A stretch of 64,000 nucleotides of DNA from Streptomyces sp. VRA16 Mangrove soil (GCF_017377775.1 NZ_JAFVLN010000019.1:1-64000); one strand, 5' to 3'; shown: positions 50,200 to 59,066, numbered from the stretch's first letter. The notes: generated from the letters alone by a model not told the origin. Made by a program: numbers and translations.

Positions 50200-51003
50200 G
50201 TGACCCACGCACGACAGCAACGCATCCAGGTCGTCGCCCACCGCGGTGCCTCGGAGGACGCCCCCGAGCACACGCTGGCCGCTTACAAGAAGGCGATCGA
50301 GGACGGCGCCGATGCCCTCGAATGCGATGTGCGGCTCACGGCGGACGGCCATCTCGTCTGCGTGCACGACCGTCGCGTCAACCGTACGTCGAACGGCCGC
50401 GGAGCGGTCTCGGCCCTGGAGCTCGCGGATCTGGCCGCCCTCGACTTCGGCTCCTGGAAGGACAGCGAGGAGGGGCCCGACTGGGCGGGCAGCGCGGCCG
50501 ACACCTCCGTACTGACCCTGGAGCGCCTCCTGGAGCTGGTGGCCGACGCGGGCCGCCGGGTGGAGCTGGCCATCGAGACCAAACACCCCACCCGCTGGGC
50601 GGGCCAGGTCGAGGAGCGACTGCTGCTCCTGCTCAAGCGGTTCGGCCTGGACGCGCCGCCGCCGGACGAGCCCTCTCCTGTAAGGGTGATGAGTTTCTCC
50701 TCGCGCTCCCTGCTGCGCATCCAGGAGGCGTCACCCACCCTGCCCACGGTCTACCTGATGCAGTTCGTCTCGCCGCGTCACCGCGAAGGACGCCTCCCCA
50801 AGGGCGTACGGATCGCGGGCCCCGGCATCCGGATCCTGCGCAACAACCCCGCTTACGTGGAGAAACTCGCGCGCGCGGGTCACCAGGTCCACGTCTGGAC
50901 CGTGAACGAGCCCGAGGACATCGACCTCTGCGTCCGGCTCGGCGTGGACGCGATCATCACCAACCGTCCCGCGGCCGTGCTGCACCGGCTGGGCAGGGCC
51001 TGA
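50200..51003 (+). CDS. glycerophosphodiester phosphodiesterase (GDPD)
   Basis: A 267-residue TIM-barrel enzyme: VVAHRGASEDAPEHTLAAYKKAIEDGADALECDVRLTADGHLVCVHDRRVNRTSNGRG carries the HR-x-E and ExD metal motif and His general acid; later LAIETKH and VWTVNEPEDIDLCVRLGVDAIITNRP are standard. It hydrolyses glycerophosphodiesters to glycerol-3-phosphate and alcohol. It has no signal peptide. GTG 50200 lacks a ribosome site, suggesting leaderless translation. Confidence 0.88.
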   Translation: MTHARQQRIQVVAHRGASEDAPEHTLAAYKKAIEDGADALECDVRLTADGHLVCVHDRRVNRTSNGRGAVSALELADLAALDFGSWKDSEEGPDWAGSAADTSVLTLERLLELVADAGRRVELAIETKHPTRWAGQVEERLLLLLKRFGLDAPPPDEPSPVRVMSFSSRSLLRIQEASPTLPTVYLMQFVSPRHREGRLPKGVRIAGPGIRILRNNPAYVEKLARAGHQVHVWTVNEPEDIDLCVRLGVDAIITNRPAAVLHRLGRA

Positions 51004-51174
51004 ATCAGGGGCCGGATCCGGCCACCTTCACCCCACAGCTTCACGGGGAGTGCTCCGGCGCGTTCGCTCCGTATTCGATCGTCACGAGTGCGTCACCGCA
51101 CACGGATTGGCCGGTTTCCGGTCCAGTCCAGTGGGGCATTCACACCGTGGCGTGGGGCAAAGGAGGTCTCGGGG

Positions 51175-51726
51175 GTGGCGTTGGTGGTGGCACAGGAGGT
51201 GCCCTCTTCGTCGAGCATGGCCGTACCCCATGGCCCTGCGGGCGTGGGTGAGGCAAGACACCGGATGCGTGATCAGCTCCGTATCGGCGGTGTGCCGGAA
51301 TCGGTCGTCGACGATGCAGTTCTGATCCTTTCCGAACTGCTCAGCAATGCCTGCCGGCACGGCAGGCCGCTCGGCGACGAGCTGGCGGGCGAGGGCGATG
51401 TACGCGCCGCGTGGCGGGTGGACGACCGCGGTTGCCTGACGGTCGAGGTGACGGACGGCGGCGGCCCGACCCGCCCGGTTCCGGCCACCCCGTCGGTCAC
51501 CGCGCACGGCGGCCGCGGGCTCAACATCATCACGGCGCTCGCCGACGACTGGGGCGTGCGCGACGGCATGCGCGGCGAGGTCACCGTCTGGGTGGTCGTC
51601 CACAAGGACGTGCACGCGGAGGCCGCGGCGCACCGCCGTGACGACTTCGCCTCGCGCATCGCGGCCCCGCCGGTCGCGGACCTGGCCGACCTCGACTTCG
51701 CGGACGCCTTCGACGACCTCGGCTGA
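51175..51726 (+). CDS. HATPase-domain anti-sigma-factor-like serine kinase
   Basis: A 183-residue SpoIIAB/RsbW-like protein: DDAVLILSELLSNACRHG (N-box), VEVTDGGG and HGGRGLNIITALADDWGV (G-boxes). In streptomycetes dozens of such stand-alone ATPase domains modulate sigma factors or anti-sigma antagonists. The tail is rich in Ala/Asp (ADLADLDFADAFDDLG). GTG 51175 is set by AAGGAGGT seven bases upstream. The palindrome GGCCGGATCCGGCC at 51010-51023 lies ahead. Confidence 0.82.
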   Translation: MALVVAQEVPSSSSMAVPHGPAGVGEARHRMRDQLRIGGVPESVVDDAVLILSELLSNACRHGRPLGDELAGEGDVRAAWRVDDRGCLTVEVTDGGGPTRPVPATPSVTAHGGRGLNIITALADDWGVRDGMRGEVTVWVVVHKDVHAEAAAHRRDDFASRIAAPPVADLADLDFADAFDDLG

Positions 51727-51830
51727 CGGCCGCCCCCCTGACGGCACTTGGGCCATGTCCCACCCGTGTCGGTACGAGCGGCTAGGCTCGCGCCCGTACG
51801 TAAGAGCGCCGTATCCGGGAGACACCCAAG

Positions 51831-52817
51831 ATGGCCAAGAAGCGCCCCCAGACCAAGGGCAAGCCGCAAGTCAGCAACGGGGCCCGCGCCGGCGGCGCCG
51901 AGGAGAACTATCCGGTGGTGGGTGCCCGCGAGCCGTGCCCGTGCGGCAGCGGCCGTCGCTACAAGGCCTGCCACGGCCGGGAGGCCGCCCACGCGGTGAC
52001 CGAGCTCGTACAGCGCCCCTTCGAGGGCCTCGCGGGCGAGGGCGACTGGATCGCGCTGCGCGAGCTGGTGCCCGCAGCGACGGTCGAGCTGACGCTGAAG
52101 GGCGGACTGCCCGAGGGCGTCCCGTCCGTGACCCTCGCGACCGTGCTGCCGATGGCGTGGCCCGCGCTGCGCCGGGACGACGGCTCGGTCCTGCTCGGCC
52201 TGCAGAACGACACGTCCTCCGGCGACCTCAGCCGCGACCTGGCCGACACGCTGCTGCGCGCCCTGGAGGCCCCGACGGGCAGCCCGGTGCAGGCCCGCCG
52301 CGCCCCCGCCGAGGGACCGCGGCTGCAGGACGTGCTCGACCCGGACGGCACTTTCGAGCCGGTCGTGCACACGGGGTTCGAATTCTGGGTTCCGGACTCG
52401 GAGAACGCATCGGCCGAGGTGGCCGCCTCCCTGGAGCGGGCCAACGCCGCGGCGATCCCGACCGTGAAGCTGAGCGGTGTGGAGAGCGCCTACTGGTGCG
52501 AGACGCCGGAGAAGAACCACCTCCGGTGGGTGATGCCGCACGCCGAGGAGAAGCTTCTCGACGCGCTCGCGCGGCTGCACGCGGCGGGCACGTCCTCGCT
52601 CGGCGAGGGCACGCGTCTGGTGGGCTCCTTCCGGGCGCACGGCCTGACCGTGCCGGTGTGGGACCTGCCGAGCTCGGTCAAGGCCGGTGACATCGAGAAG
52701 CCCGCCGCCGAGTTCGCCGAGCGGCTCGCCGCCGCACTCGCCACGGACGCGCCGCTGACCGCGGACGAGCGCAGGGCGCGCGGTGGGCTCACCAACCGAC
52801 AGGTGACACTCAGCTGA
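51831..52817 (+). CDS. DUF5926 family protein with SEC-C zinc motif
   Basis: A 328-residue protein starting with a basic MAKKRPQTKGKPQ tail and a SEC-C motif (REPCPCGSGRRYKACHG, about 35-50), which binds zinc as in SecA and ribosome-associated proteins. The body (about 60-328) is the actinobacterial DUF5926 domain. Function unknown; the basic tail and SEC-C motif suggest contact with ribosomes or nucleic acid. The ATG is preceded by GGGAGACACCCAAG. Confidence 0.8.
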   Translation: MAKKRPQTKGKPQVSNGARAGGAEENYPVVGAREPCPCGSGRRYKACHGREAAHAVTELVQRPFEGLAGEGDWIALRELVPAATVELTLKGGLPEGVPSVTLATVLPMAWPALRRDDGSVLLGLQNDTSSGDLSRDLADTLLRALEAPTGSPVQARRAPAEGPRLQDVLDPDGTFEPVVHTGFEFWVPDSENASAEVAASLERANAAAIPTVKLSGVESAYWCETPEKNHLRWVMPHAEEKLLDALARLHAAGTSSLGEGTRLVGSFRAHGLTVPVWDLPSSVKAGDIEKPAAEFAERLAAALATDAPLTADERRARGGLTNRQVTLS

Positions 52818-52917
52818 CGTACAGGGTCCCCCTGGACTGACCGACCGGTCAGCCGCCGAGGGTCCGAAAAGCCTCATTCGGAATGGGTGACTCCGGTCAC
52901 AACTCCCAGTAGTTGCA

Positions 52918-53025
52918 GGTAAATCCATGTCCGAATAGAAGAGATCGAATTTGCTAACTGCCGATCTCTTGTTACCGTTCAAGTAGCCCGGTTGCTGGTG
53001 CATCCCCCGTCGCCAGCAACCGGGC
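52918..53025 (+). ncRNA. candidate small RNA with internal hairpin and terminator
   Basis: This unusually AT-rich patch holds a perfect 9-bp hairpin AAGAGATCG/CGATCTCTT (52939-52947, 52962-52970) followed by a perfect 13-bp terminator stem GCCCGGTTGCTGG/CCAGCAACCGGGC (52986-52998, 53013-53025) and GCTTTC. No open frame fits. Hairpin plus terminator spacing looks like a stand-alone transcript; strand is deduced from the T-rich end. Confidence 0.4.
52986..53025. terminator. 13-bp stem terminator between convergent genes
   Basis: Arms 52986-52998 and 53013-53025 are perfect with a 14-base loop; it serves the DUF5926 side and could also stop the minus-strand gene at 53056. Confidence 0.7.
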
Positions 53026-53055
53026 GCTTTCATGTCCTGACCCGGTCGGTATGCC

Positions 53056-53733
53056 TCAACGCCCTTGCGAAGGCGCCGAGTTGCTCCCCGAGCGCAGCAT
53101 CAGCGGGCCGTCTCCCCGGGCCGCGTACTCCGCCACCGCCGTGTACTGCGACGGCCCGCCCCGCGTGGGCTCCCGCGGCGTCTCGCACAGGCCGGGCTCG
53201 TCCTGCGCGCCCACCGGACAGTTGATCTGCACCGTGCGTCCGCCGGGCGCCATCAGGGTCAGGACGGCGCCGAGTTCCGCGCCGGTCGCATTGCGGTAGT
53301 AGGTGCGCGCCCAGGTGTCCTCACCCTGGGTGAGCACACACGTCTGCGCCTCGACGCCGTCCGGGGAGGCCAGTTGCGGGCCGCAGTGGGCAGCCGTGGC
53401 GAGGCCGAGTCCGAGGCTCTTGAGGAGCGCGGGGCCCTCGGGCTGCCGCTGCCCCGCGCGCCCTGCCGTGTCAGGCGCGTCAGGCGTGGCGGGTGCGTCG
53501 GGTGCGTCGTCGACCTTGTCCGCCGCTCCGGCCCGGGCGTGCTCGCCCGGCTCGGCCTGCTCGACGACCGGACGGCCGTGCCCGTCGCCCACCGGTCCCG
53601 CGGACGCGCCCGCCAGCGGCAGCGCGGCGGTGAGCACCACCACGGCGACGAGGCCGATCAGCCGGAGGCGCGAACGGGGGTTCCCCTGCTCGGGCCGGTC
53701 GGAAGAAGGGGGGAGGGGCGGCGCGGCGGGCAT
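53056..53733 (-). CDS. secreted/membrane-anchored protein of unknown function (225 aa)
   Basis: A 225-residue protein: short Pro-rich cytoplasmic start, hydrophobic segment (about 23-45, LRLIGLVAVVVLTAALPLAGASA), an acidic Pro/Ala-rich spacer (DDAPDAPATPDAPDTAG) and a C-terminal domain (about 110-225) with four Cys (AAHCGPQ, AQTCVLT, INCPVG, GLCETP) that could form two disulfides. No family recognised; conserved-looking in style. ATG 53733 overlaps the half-site of an 8-bp palindrome (53733-53753). Confidence 0.62.
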   Translation of the reverse strand: MPAAPPLPPSSDRPEQGNPRSRLRLIGLVAVVVLTAALPLAGASAGPVGDGHGRPVVEQAEPGEHARAGAADKVDDAPDAPATPDAPDTAGRAGQRQPEGPALLKSLGLGLATAAHCGPQLASPDGVEAQTCVLTQGEDTWARTYYRNATGAELGAVLTLMAPGGRTVQINCPVGAQDEPGLCETPREPTRGGPSQYTAVAEYAARGDGPLMLRSGSNSAPSQGR

Positions 53734-53753
53734 GCGCCGAAGATATCGGCGCA
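53733..53753. promoter_or_regulatory. palindrome at the start of the 53056-53733 gene
   Basis: TGCGCCGA-AGATA-TCGGCGCA has perfect 8-bp arms and overlaps the start codon; it could be an operator or an mRNA hairpin hiding the start. Confidence 0.35.
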
Positions 53754-53789
53754 CACCCCGCGCTGCGGCTCGCCGCGCGCCCGAATCCC

Positions 53790-54482
53790 CTACAACTCGG
53801 GCGCGCTCACACCCGTACGAGTGAGGGCGTCCACGACCGCGTCGACCACGGCCTCCACATCGGGCGCCCACGGGGCCGCCGAACCCGGCAGCGGAGCGCG
53901 CTCCCAGCGGACCTGCCCCGCGCCCGTGACGGACGGCGGCAGCGGTACGTACCCGCCCTCTCCGTGGAAGCGCAGCGAGCCCGGGACGAAGTCCTGCGCG
54001 TACAGGAGCTCGCCGAGCTGCTCCATGGAGTAGGGAGCCACGAGGATGAACAGCCGCTCGGGGGTGGCGATCACCGGGCCGAGCCGGATGTCCTCGCGGT
54101 CGAGCGCGGCGAGCGCGCGGGCGCCCGCGACGGCCGGGAGGCTCACGGCGCAGGGTGCGCGCCCGCCGGCCCCGGACGCGGCGCCGGTGGCGAGCACGAT
54201 CGGCGCCTTGGGACGGTTGGTCCACCACCAGCGGACCATGCTCTCGTCGGTCGTCGCGGCGAGCAGTCCCGGGTCGAAGGGGTGCGCGCCGGGCACCGTG
54301 CACTCCGGGTCGGGGCAGGCGCACCGGACGCCGTCACGACGTCCCGCCGCCTCGAGCCCTATGCCCGGCAGAACCGGCCACCGCCACGCTGTCGCGAACG
54401 TGAGGGCCGCGCTGATCAGGTCAGACTTCCCGTTGTCACGCCTGGACAGGAGCCTGCGTCGCCTTCCGAGGATCTCGCGCAT
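53790..54482 (-). CDS. PrimPol-N-like (bifunctional DNA primase/polymerase) protein
   Basis: A 230-residue protein beginning MREILGRRRRLLSRRDNGK, then ALTFATAWRWPVLPGIG, CACPDPECTVPGAHPFDPG with a Cys cluster, and TTDESMVRWWWTNRPKAPIVLATG. These match the N-terminal part of PrimPol-like actinobacterial proteins; catalytic acidic residues are not clearly kept, so it may be inactive. ATG 54482 follows AAGGAACG at 10 bases. Widespread in Streptomyces as a stand-alone chromosomal gene. Confidence 0.68.
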   Translation of the reverse strand: MREILGRRRRLLSRRDNGKSDLISAALTFATAWRWPVLPGIGLEAAGRRDGVRCACPDPECTVPGAHPFDPGLLAATTDESMVRWWWTNRPKAPIVLATGAASGAGGRAPCAVSLPAVAGARALAALDREDIRLGPVIATPERLFILVAPYSMEQLGELLYAQDFVPGSLRFHGEGGYVPLPPSVTGAGQVRWERAPLPGSAAPWAPDVEAVVDAVVDALTRTGVSAPEL

Positions 54483-55014
54483 GAGCGCTCGTTCCTTTCC
54501 GTAGCCGAAGAGAACGCTATGGGCCACATCACACCATGTGTCGATCAGTCACTGCGCGTACGTGCTGGAGCGCCTGACCCCGGCCGGAACGACCGGCCTG
54601 AGGCAGGGGTAACCCCTATAGTCCGAGCGCCTGCTGTGTCCTTTAAAAGCCTGGCGTGGGGTGGCGGCGCCTGGCGTTTGCCGTCCCGCGTATTTCTCGC
54701 CGTCTCCCCCACGGGAGGATGGGGCACGGTCGTCGAAGGTTATGACGCCCGGGTCCGTCACCAGGTTCCGGGTGGATCCCAACTGCCCCTGGTCTTCTCC
54801 GAGTACGTACCCACCACGACCGCCATGACGCTCTGGTGACCACAGCTGAACAATGCCAGTCGAACCCAATAGGCCGATCCCTGAGTCACTTTTTGGCCAA
54901 GTTAGAACGATCAGGATCGCTGCGAGATCAAGAGTCGATCAAGGAAGACGGCGAAGATCCCTTTACGCCGAAAGGCACTTGCACACCGCGGACACCAGGA
55001 ATACTCGCAGGACA
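54483..55014. other. gene-free region upstream of the SpoIIE-type phosphatase
   Basis: I find no convincing gene. It contains a GGGGT-A-ACCCC palindrome (54606-54616) running into TATAGT (54617-54622), which may be a promoter, and a cluster of GATC words (54907-54960). A frame ending at 54839 (VEGYDARVRHQVPGG...) reads weakly like protein but has no start or family support. Confidence 0.4.
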
Positions 55015-56541
55015 ATGCTGGACATCCCCTCTCCACTGCGTGTAGATGTGGAGACATTGCTAGCGGCGCAGAGCTATCAGGCTGACATGGGGGTTTGCGA
55101 TGCTATTGAGCAATATGCACCGGTCGGAAAGCCGGAAGCCATGACAACCCCGCGCCTGCCGAAAGTGGCCGGAATCGATTCCCCTCCTGGACAGGTTCCC
55201 CCTCCCGCCCACACGGTCGCACCCGTGCCCGCGGCGCCTGCGGTCCCGTGCGCACCGTCCGCGCCGGCCGCACCAGGGGCCGTCATCCAGGACCGTCTCG
55301 CCGGCTGGGTCTCCGATCTCACGACCCTGCACGAACTCACGGAACGGCTGGCCCGCACAGCCGCGCTGGAGGACGCACTGCACGAACTGCTGCGCGCCGG
55401 AGCCACCCTGGTGGGCGCCCGGCGCGGTCTTGTCGTGCTGGAACCGGGCGACGGACGCGGCCCGGACACCACCGTCGGCCTCGGCCTGTCCCGGCCGGAC
55501 CTGGGGCACATCGAGACGGTGCCGCGCGGCGCGACGTCGTACGGGCGGATCCTGGACGGTCTCAGCACCGACCCGGAGGCCCGCGCCGATCTGCTCTCCG
55601 AGGACGGCCTCGACCCGCGCCACCGCGAGGTCGCCGCCCGCCTCGGCTACGCGGCCAGTTACGCGCTGCCGCTCGCCACCGAGGCGGCGGGCCGTCTGGG
55701 CGCCGCGGTCTGGCTCTACGACGAGCCGGCCGAGCCGGGCGAGCGCCGGCGCCACCTCATCGGCCTGTACGCGGCCTACGCCACCGAGCACCTGGCCCGC
55801 CTCCTGGAACTGGAGCGCACGCGCGCGTGGTCGGGCACGATCGCCGAGGAGCTGCTGCCCTCGCGGCTGCCCCGGGTCGCCGATGTGCAGCTCGCCGTGC
55901 GCCACCGCACCGGGCCGCGCGGCGGCGGCGACTGGTACGACGCGCTGCCGCTGCCCGAGGGCGCGCTCGGGCTCGCCGTCGGCTCGGTCACCGGCTCCGG
56001 CGCGAGCGCGGTCGCCGCGATGGGCCGCCTGCGCGCGTCCCTGCGCGCGTACGCCGTCATGGAGGGCGAGGACCCGGTCGCGGTCCTGTCCGACCTGGAA
56101 CTGCTGCTGCGCCTCACCGAGCCCGCGCGCAGCGCGACCGCCCTGTTCGCCTACTGCGAGCCGGCGCAGCGCAAGATCGTTCTCGCGGGCGCCGGGCACA
56201 CCCCGCCGCTGGTGATCGGCGAGCGGCGCACGGAGTTCGCCGAGACGACGCTGTCGGCGCCGCTCGGGATGCTCGCCTGCTGGGAGGCGCCGAGCGTGGA
56301 GATCGCGCCGGAGCCCGGCGAGACGGTGCTGCTCTACACCGACGGTCTGCTGCGCCGCACCGGCGACGCCATGGACCGCGCCTTCGCCCGGCTGCACGCG
56401 GCCGCCGCGAGCATTCCCAAGGGGATCCGCGAGGACCCCGGCGCCATCGCGGACCACATCCTGGGCGCGATGCTCCCCGACGGGCTCGACACCGCCGACA
56501 GCGACGAGGACGTCGTCCTGCTGGCGGCCCGTTTCGCGTAG
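55015..56541 (+). CDS. GAF-SpoIIE (PP2C-type) serine phosphatase-like protein
   Basis: A 508-residue regulator. A disordered Pro/Ala-rich N-terminus (1-95) is followed by a GAF-like sensor (about 105-265) and a SpoIIE/RsbU PP2C domain (about 280-508). The domain keeps GGDWYD (D306/D309), GAGHTPPL, LLLYTDGLLRR and the final SDEDVVLLAARF. The usual G-D-x-x-G-H-G second metal motif reads GSVTGSG, with Ser324 in place of Asp, so a metal ligand is missing. It probably acts on or binds anti-sigma antagonists. ATG 55015 gives the family-typical MLDIPSPLRV start, though its ribosome site is weak. Confidence 0.82.
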   Translation: MLDIPSPLRVDVETLLAAQSYQADMGVCDAIEQYAPVGKPEAMTTPRLPKVAGIDSPPGQVPPPAHTVAPVPAAPAVPCAPSAPAAPGAVIQDRLAGWVSDLTTLHELTERLARTAALEDALHELLRAGATLVGARRGLVVLEPGDGRGPDTTVGLGLSRPDLGHIETVPRGATSYGRILDGLSTDPEARADLLSEDGLDPRHREVAARLGYAASYALPLATEAAGRLGAAVWLYDEPAEPGERRRHLIGLYAAYATEHLARLLELERTRAWSGTIAEELLPSRLPRVADVQLAVRHRTGPRGGGDWYDALPLPEGALGLAVGSVTGSGASAVAAMGRLRASLRAYAVMEGEDPVAVLSDLELLLRLTEPARSATALFAYCEPAQRKIVLAGAGHTPPLVIGERRTEFAETTLSAPLGMLACWEAPSVEIAPEPGETVLLYTDGLLRRTGDAMDRAFARLHAAAASIPKGIREDPGAIADHILGAMLPDGLDTADSDEDVVLLAARFA

Positions 56542-56666
56542 GCGTCCGGGCACTGCCGGTAAGAGGTCATCCGGCCCTGGACCCCCTTCCGTACGCTCGT
56601 ACGATGGAGGGGGTCCACTGCCGTATCCAGGGCATTTCACCGGACCTGCCGTGTCGAGGAGGAACC

Positions 56667-58121
56667 GTGTCGGAGGAGCTCAACCCGGAGGCCGCCGAGG
56701 CCGAAGAGCCCATCAAGCAGCGCAAGAACGGCCTCTACCCGGGCGTGTCCGACGAGCTCGCCGAGAACATGAAGTCCGGCTGGGCCGACACCGAGCTGCA
56801 CGACCTGCGGCCGATCGCCCAGGCCGACGAGACCGCGGCCCGCCGTGCCGCCCTGTCCGCCCGCTTTCCGGGCGAGCGCATCGTGGTGCCCGCGGGCAAC
56901 CTGAAGACCCGCTCGAACGACACGGAGTACGCCTTCCGTGCCTCCGTCGAGTACGCGTACCTGACCGGCAACCAGACGGAGGACGGCGTCCTCGTCATGG
57001 AGCCCGTCGCCGACGGACACCGGGCGACCCTCTACCTGCTGCCGCGCTCCGACCGCGAGAACGGCGAGTTCTGGCTGAGCGGCGACGGCGAGCTGTGGGT
57101 CGGCCGTCGGCACTCGCTGACCGAGGCCGAGAAGCTCTACGGCATCCCCGCGTCCGACGTGCGCGAGCTCGCCGACGCCCTGCGCGAGGCGACGGGACCG
57201 GTGCGTGTCGTGCGCGGCTACGACGCCGGCATCGAGGCCGCCCTGACCGACAAGGTCACCGCGGAGCGCGACGAGGAGCTGCGCGTCTTCCTGTCCGAGG
57301 CCCGCCTCGTGAAGGACGCGTTTGAAATCGGCGAGCTGCAGAAGGCGGTCGACTCGACCGTGCGCGGCTTCGAGGACGTCGTGAAGGTCCTCGACAAGGC
57401 CGAGGCCACGTCCGAGCGCTACATCGAGGGCACGTTCTTCCTCCGCGCGCGCGTGGAGGGCAACGACATCGGCTACGGCTCGATCTGCGCCGCGGGCCCG
57501 CACGCCTGCACCCTGCACTGGGTCCGCAACGACGGCCCGGTCCGCTCCGGCGACCTGCTGCTGCTCGACGCCGGTGTGGAGACGCACACGTACTACACCG
57601 CCGACGTCACGCGCACGCTGCCGATCAACGGCAGCTTCAGCGAGATCCAGCGGAAGATCTACGACGCCGTGTACGAGGCCCAGGAGGCCGGTATCGCGGC
57701 GGTGAAGCCGGGTGCCGCCTACCGCGACTTCCACGACGCCGCGCAGCGCGTGCTCGCCGAGAAGCTCGTCGAGTGGGGTCTGGTCGAGGGCCCGGTCGAG
57801 CGCGTCCTGGAGCTGGGCCTCCAGCGCCGCTGGACCCTGCACGGCACCGGCCACATGCTCGGCATGGACGTCCACGACTGCGCGGCCGCGCGCACCGAGA
57901 CGTACGTGAACGGCACGCTGGAGCCGGGCATGGTCCTCACCGTCGAGCCGGGCCTGTACTTCCAGGCCGACGACCTGACGGTGCCGGAGGAGTACCGCGG
58001 CATCGGCGTCCGGATCGAGGACGACATCCTCGTCACCGACGACGGCAACAAGAACCTGTCGGACGGGCTGCCGCGCCGCTCCGGCGAGGTCGAGGCGTGG
58101 ATGGCCGGCCTGAAGGGCTGA
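56667..58121 (+). CDS. pepP: Xaa-Pro aminopeptidase (aminopeptidase P)
   Basis: A 484-residue M24 metallopeptidase. The N-terminal creatinase-like domain (about 55-230) leads to the pita-bread domain with metal ligands in LLLLDAGVE, TADVTRTLP, HGTGHMLGMDVHD, LTVEPGLYF and RIEDDILVT (Asp, Asp, His, Glu, Glu). It removes N-terminal residues before proline in the cytoplasm. GTG 56667 is set by GAGGAGG at 4 bases. A remarkable 55-bp perfect inverted repeat follows the stop. Confidence 0.93.
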   Translation: MSEELNPEAAEAEEPIKQRKNGLYPGVSDELAENMKSGWADTELHDLRPIAQADETAARRAALSARFPGERIVVPAGNLKTRSNDTEYAFRASVEYAYLTGNQTEDGVLVMEPVADGHRATLYLLPRSDRENGEFWLSGDGELWVGRRHSLTEAEKLYGIPASDVRELADALREATGPVRVVRGYDAGIEAALTDKVTAERDEELRVFLSEARLVKDAFEIGELQKAVDSTVRGFEDVVKVLDKAEATSERYIEGTFFLRARVEGNDIGYGSICAAGPHACTLHWVRNDGPVRSGDLLLLDAGVETHTYYTADVTRTLPINGSFSEIQRKIYDAVYEAQEAGIAAVKPGAAYRDFHDAAQRVLAEKLVEWGLVEGPVERVLELGLQRRWTLHGTGHMLGMDVHDCAAARTETYVNGTLEPGMVLTVEPGLYFQADDLTVPEEYRGIGVRIEDDILVTDDGNKNLSDGLPRRSGEVEAWMAGLKG

Positions 58122-58137
58122 TTCGCCGAACGCACCG

Positions 58138-58192
58138 CTACTGAAGAAGGGCCGCGACATACGCTGCGTATGTCGCGGCCCTTCTTCAGTAG
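58138..58192. terminator. 55-bp perfect inverted repeat after pepP
   Basis: Left arm 58138-58164 and right arm 58166-58192 are perfectly complementary over 27 bp around one base. It follows the pepP stop and precedes the methyltransferase by 30 bases, so it is most likely a terminator; as DNA it could also extrude as a cruciform. Confidence 0.8.
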
Positions 58193-58222
58193 TCGGTCGA
58201 AGCTCTTTGAGAGGGTGCCTGC

Positions 58223-59035
58223 ATGGAGTTGAGCGCCGTACCCGAGACCCTGCTGTGGAACCTGTACCACCGGGCGGCGGAGGCCCGTCGTGCGGACCGG
58301 GTCCTCGACGACCCGAAGGCCGTCGAACTGGTCGAGAAGATCGACTACCCCTTCGAGGAGACCTTCGGCGCGGTCAATCCGCTCCTCGCGCAGGGGCAGG
58401 CGCTGCGCGTGCGGACCTTCGACAACGCCGTACGGGACTTTCTCGACGCCCACCCGGACGGCACGGTCGTCACGCTCGCCGAGGGCCTGGAGACCCAGTT
58501 CTGGCGCGTCGACAACGGGCGGGCGCGGTGGCTGTGCGTCGAGCTGCCCGAGACCGCCGAGGTGCGGCGCGAGCTGCTCCCGGACGGCGAGCGGCGGCGC
58601 ACCCTCGCCCGGTCGGCCCTCGATCTGTCCTGGCGCGAAGAAGTGGACCCGGCGAACGGCGTGCTGATCACCGCCCAGGGACTGCTGATGTACCTGCGGC
58701 CGCCTGAGGTGCGGACGTTGATCGCCGGCTGCGCCGAGCGGTTCGGCGGCGGGGCGCTGGTCTTCGACGCGGTGCCGCGCTGGTTCAGCGAGCGCACGCA
58801 GCGCGGTGAGATGCGCACCCGGGCGGGCTACACGACGCCGCCGATGCCGTGGGGTCTGAACGCGGGGGAGCTGAGCGGCGTACGCACCGCGCACCCGGCG
58901 ATCAGCGAGGTGCGGGAGCTGCCGCTGCCGCGCGGCCGCGGCGCCTACTACGGGGTGGTCTGGCCGCTGCTCGGCAAGGTGCCCGGCGTGCGCAACATGC
59001 GGCCCACGATGACGGCCGTCGCCCGCTTCTCCTGA
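58223..59035 (+). CDS. LCMT/TcmP-type class I SAM-dependent methyltransferase
   Basis: A 270-residue methyltransferase: PETLLWNLYHRAAEARRADRVLDDPKAVELVEKI, VVTLAEGLETQFWRVDN (SAM motif of the leucine carboxyl methyltransferase family, usually GLDTR), CVELPETAEVRRELL and ITAQGLLMYLRPPEV. The family methylates carboxylates or hydroxyls of polyketides and small molecules; the substrate is not apparent. ATG 58223 follows GAGAGGG. It stands alone between a strong terminator and a convergent gene. Confidence 0.85.
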   Translation: MELSAVPETLLWNLYHRAAEARRADRVLDDPKAVELVEKIDYPFEETFGAVNPLLAQGQALRVRTFDNAVRDFLDAHPDGTVVTLAEGLETQFWRVDNGRARWLCVELPETAEVRRELLPDGERRRTLARSALDLSWREEVDPANGVLITAQGLLMYLRPPEVRTLIAGCAERFGGGALVFDAVPRWFSERTQRGEMRTRAGYTTPPMPWGLNAGELSGVRTAHPAISEVRELPLPRGRGAYYGVVWPLLGKVPGVRNMRPTMTAVARFS

Positions 59036-59066
59036 CCGGGGCCGTCCTGCCCGGGGCTCTCCTGAT

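Noticed and set aside
54724..54839. Short frame ending VFSEYVPTTTAMTLW
   Set aside because: It reads somewhat like protein but has no start codon with a ribosome site and no neighbouring partner.
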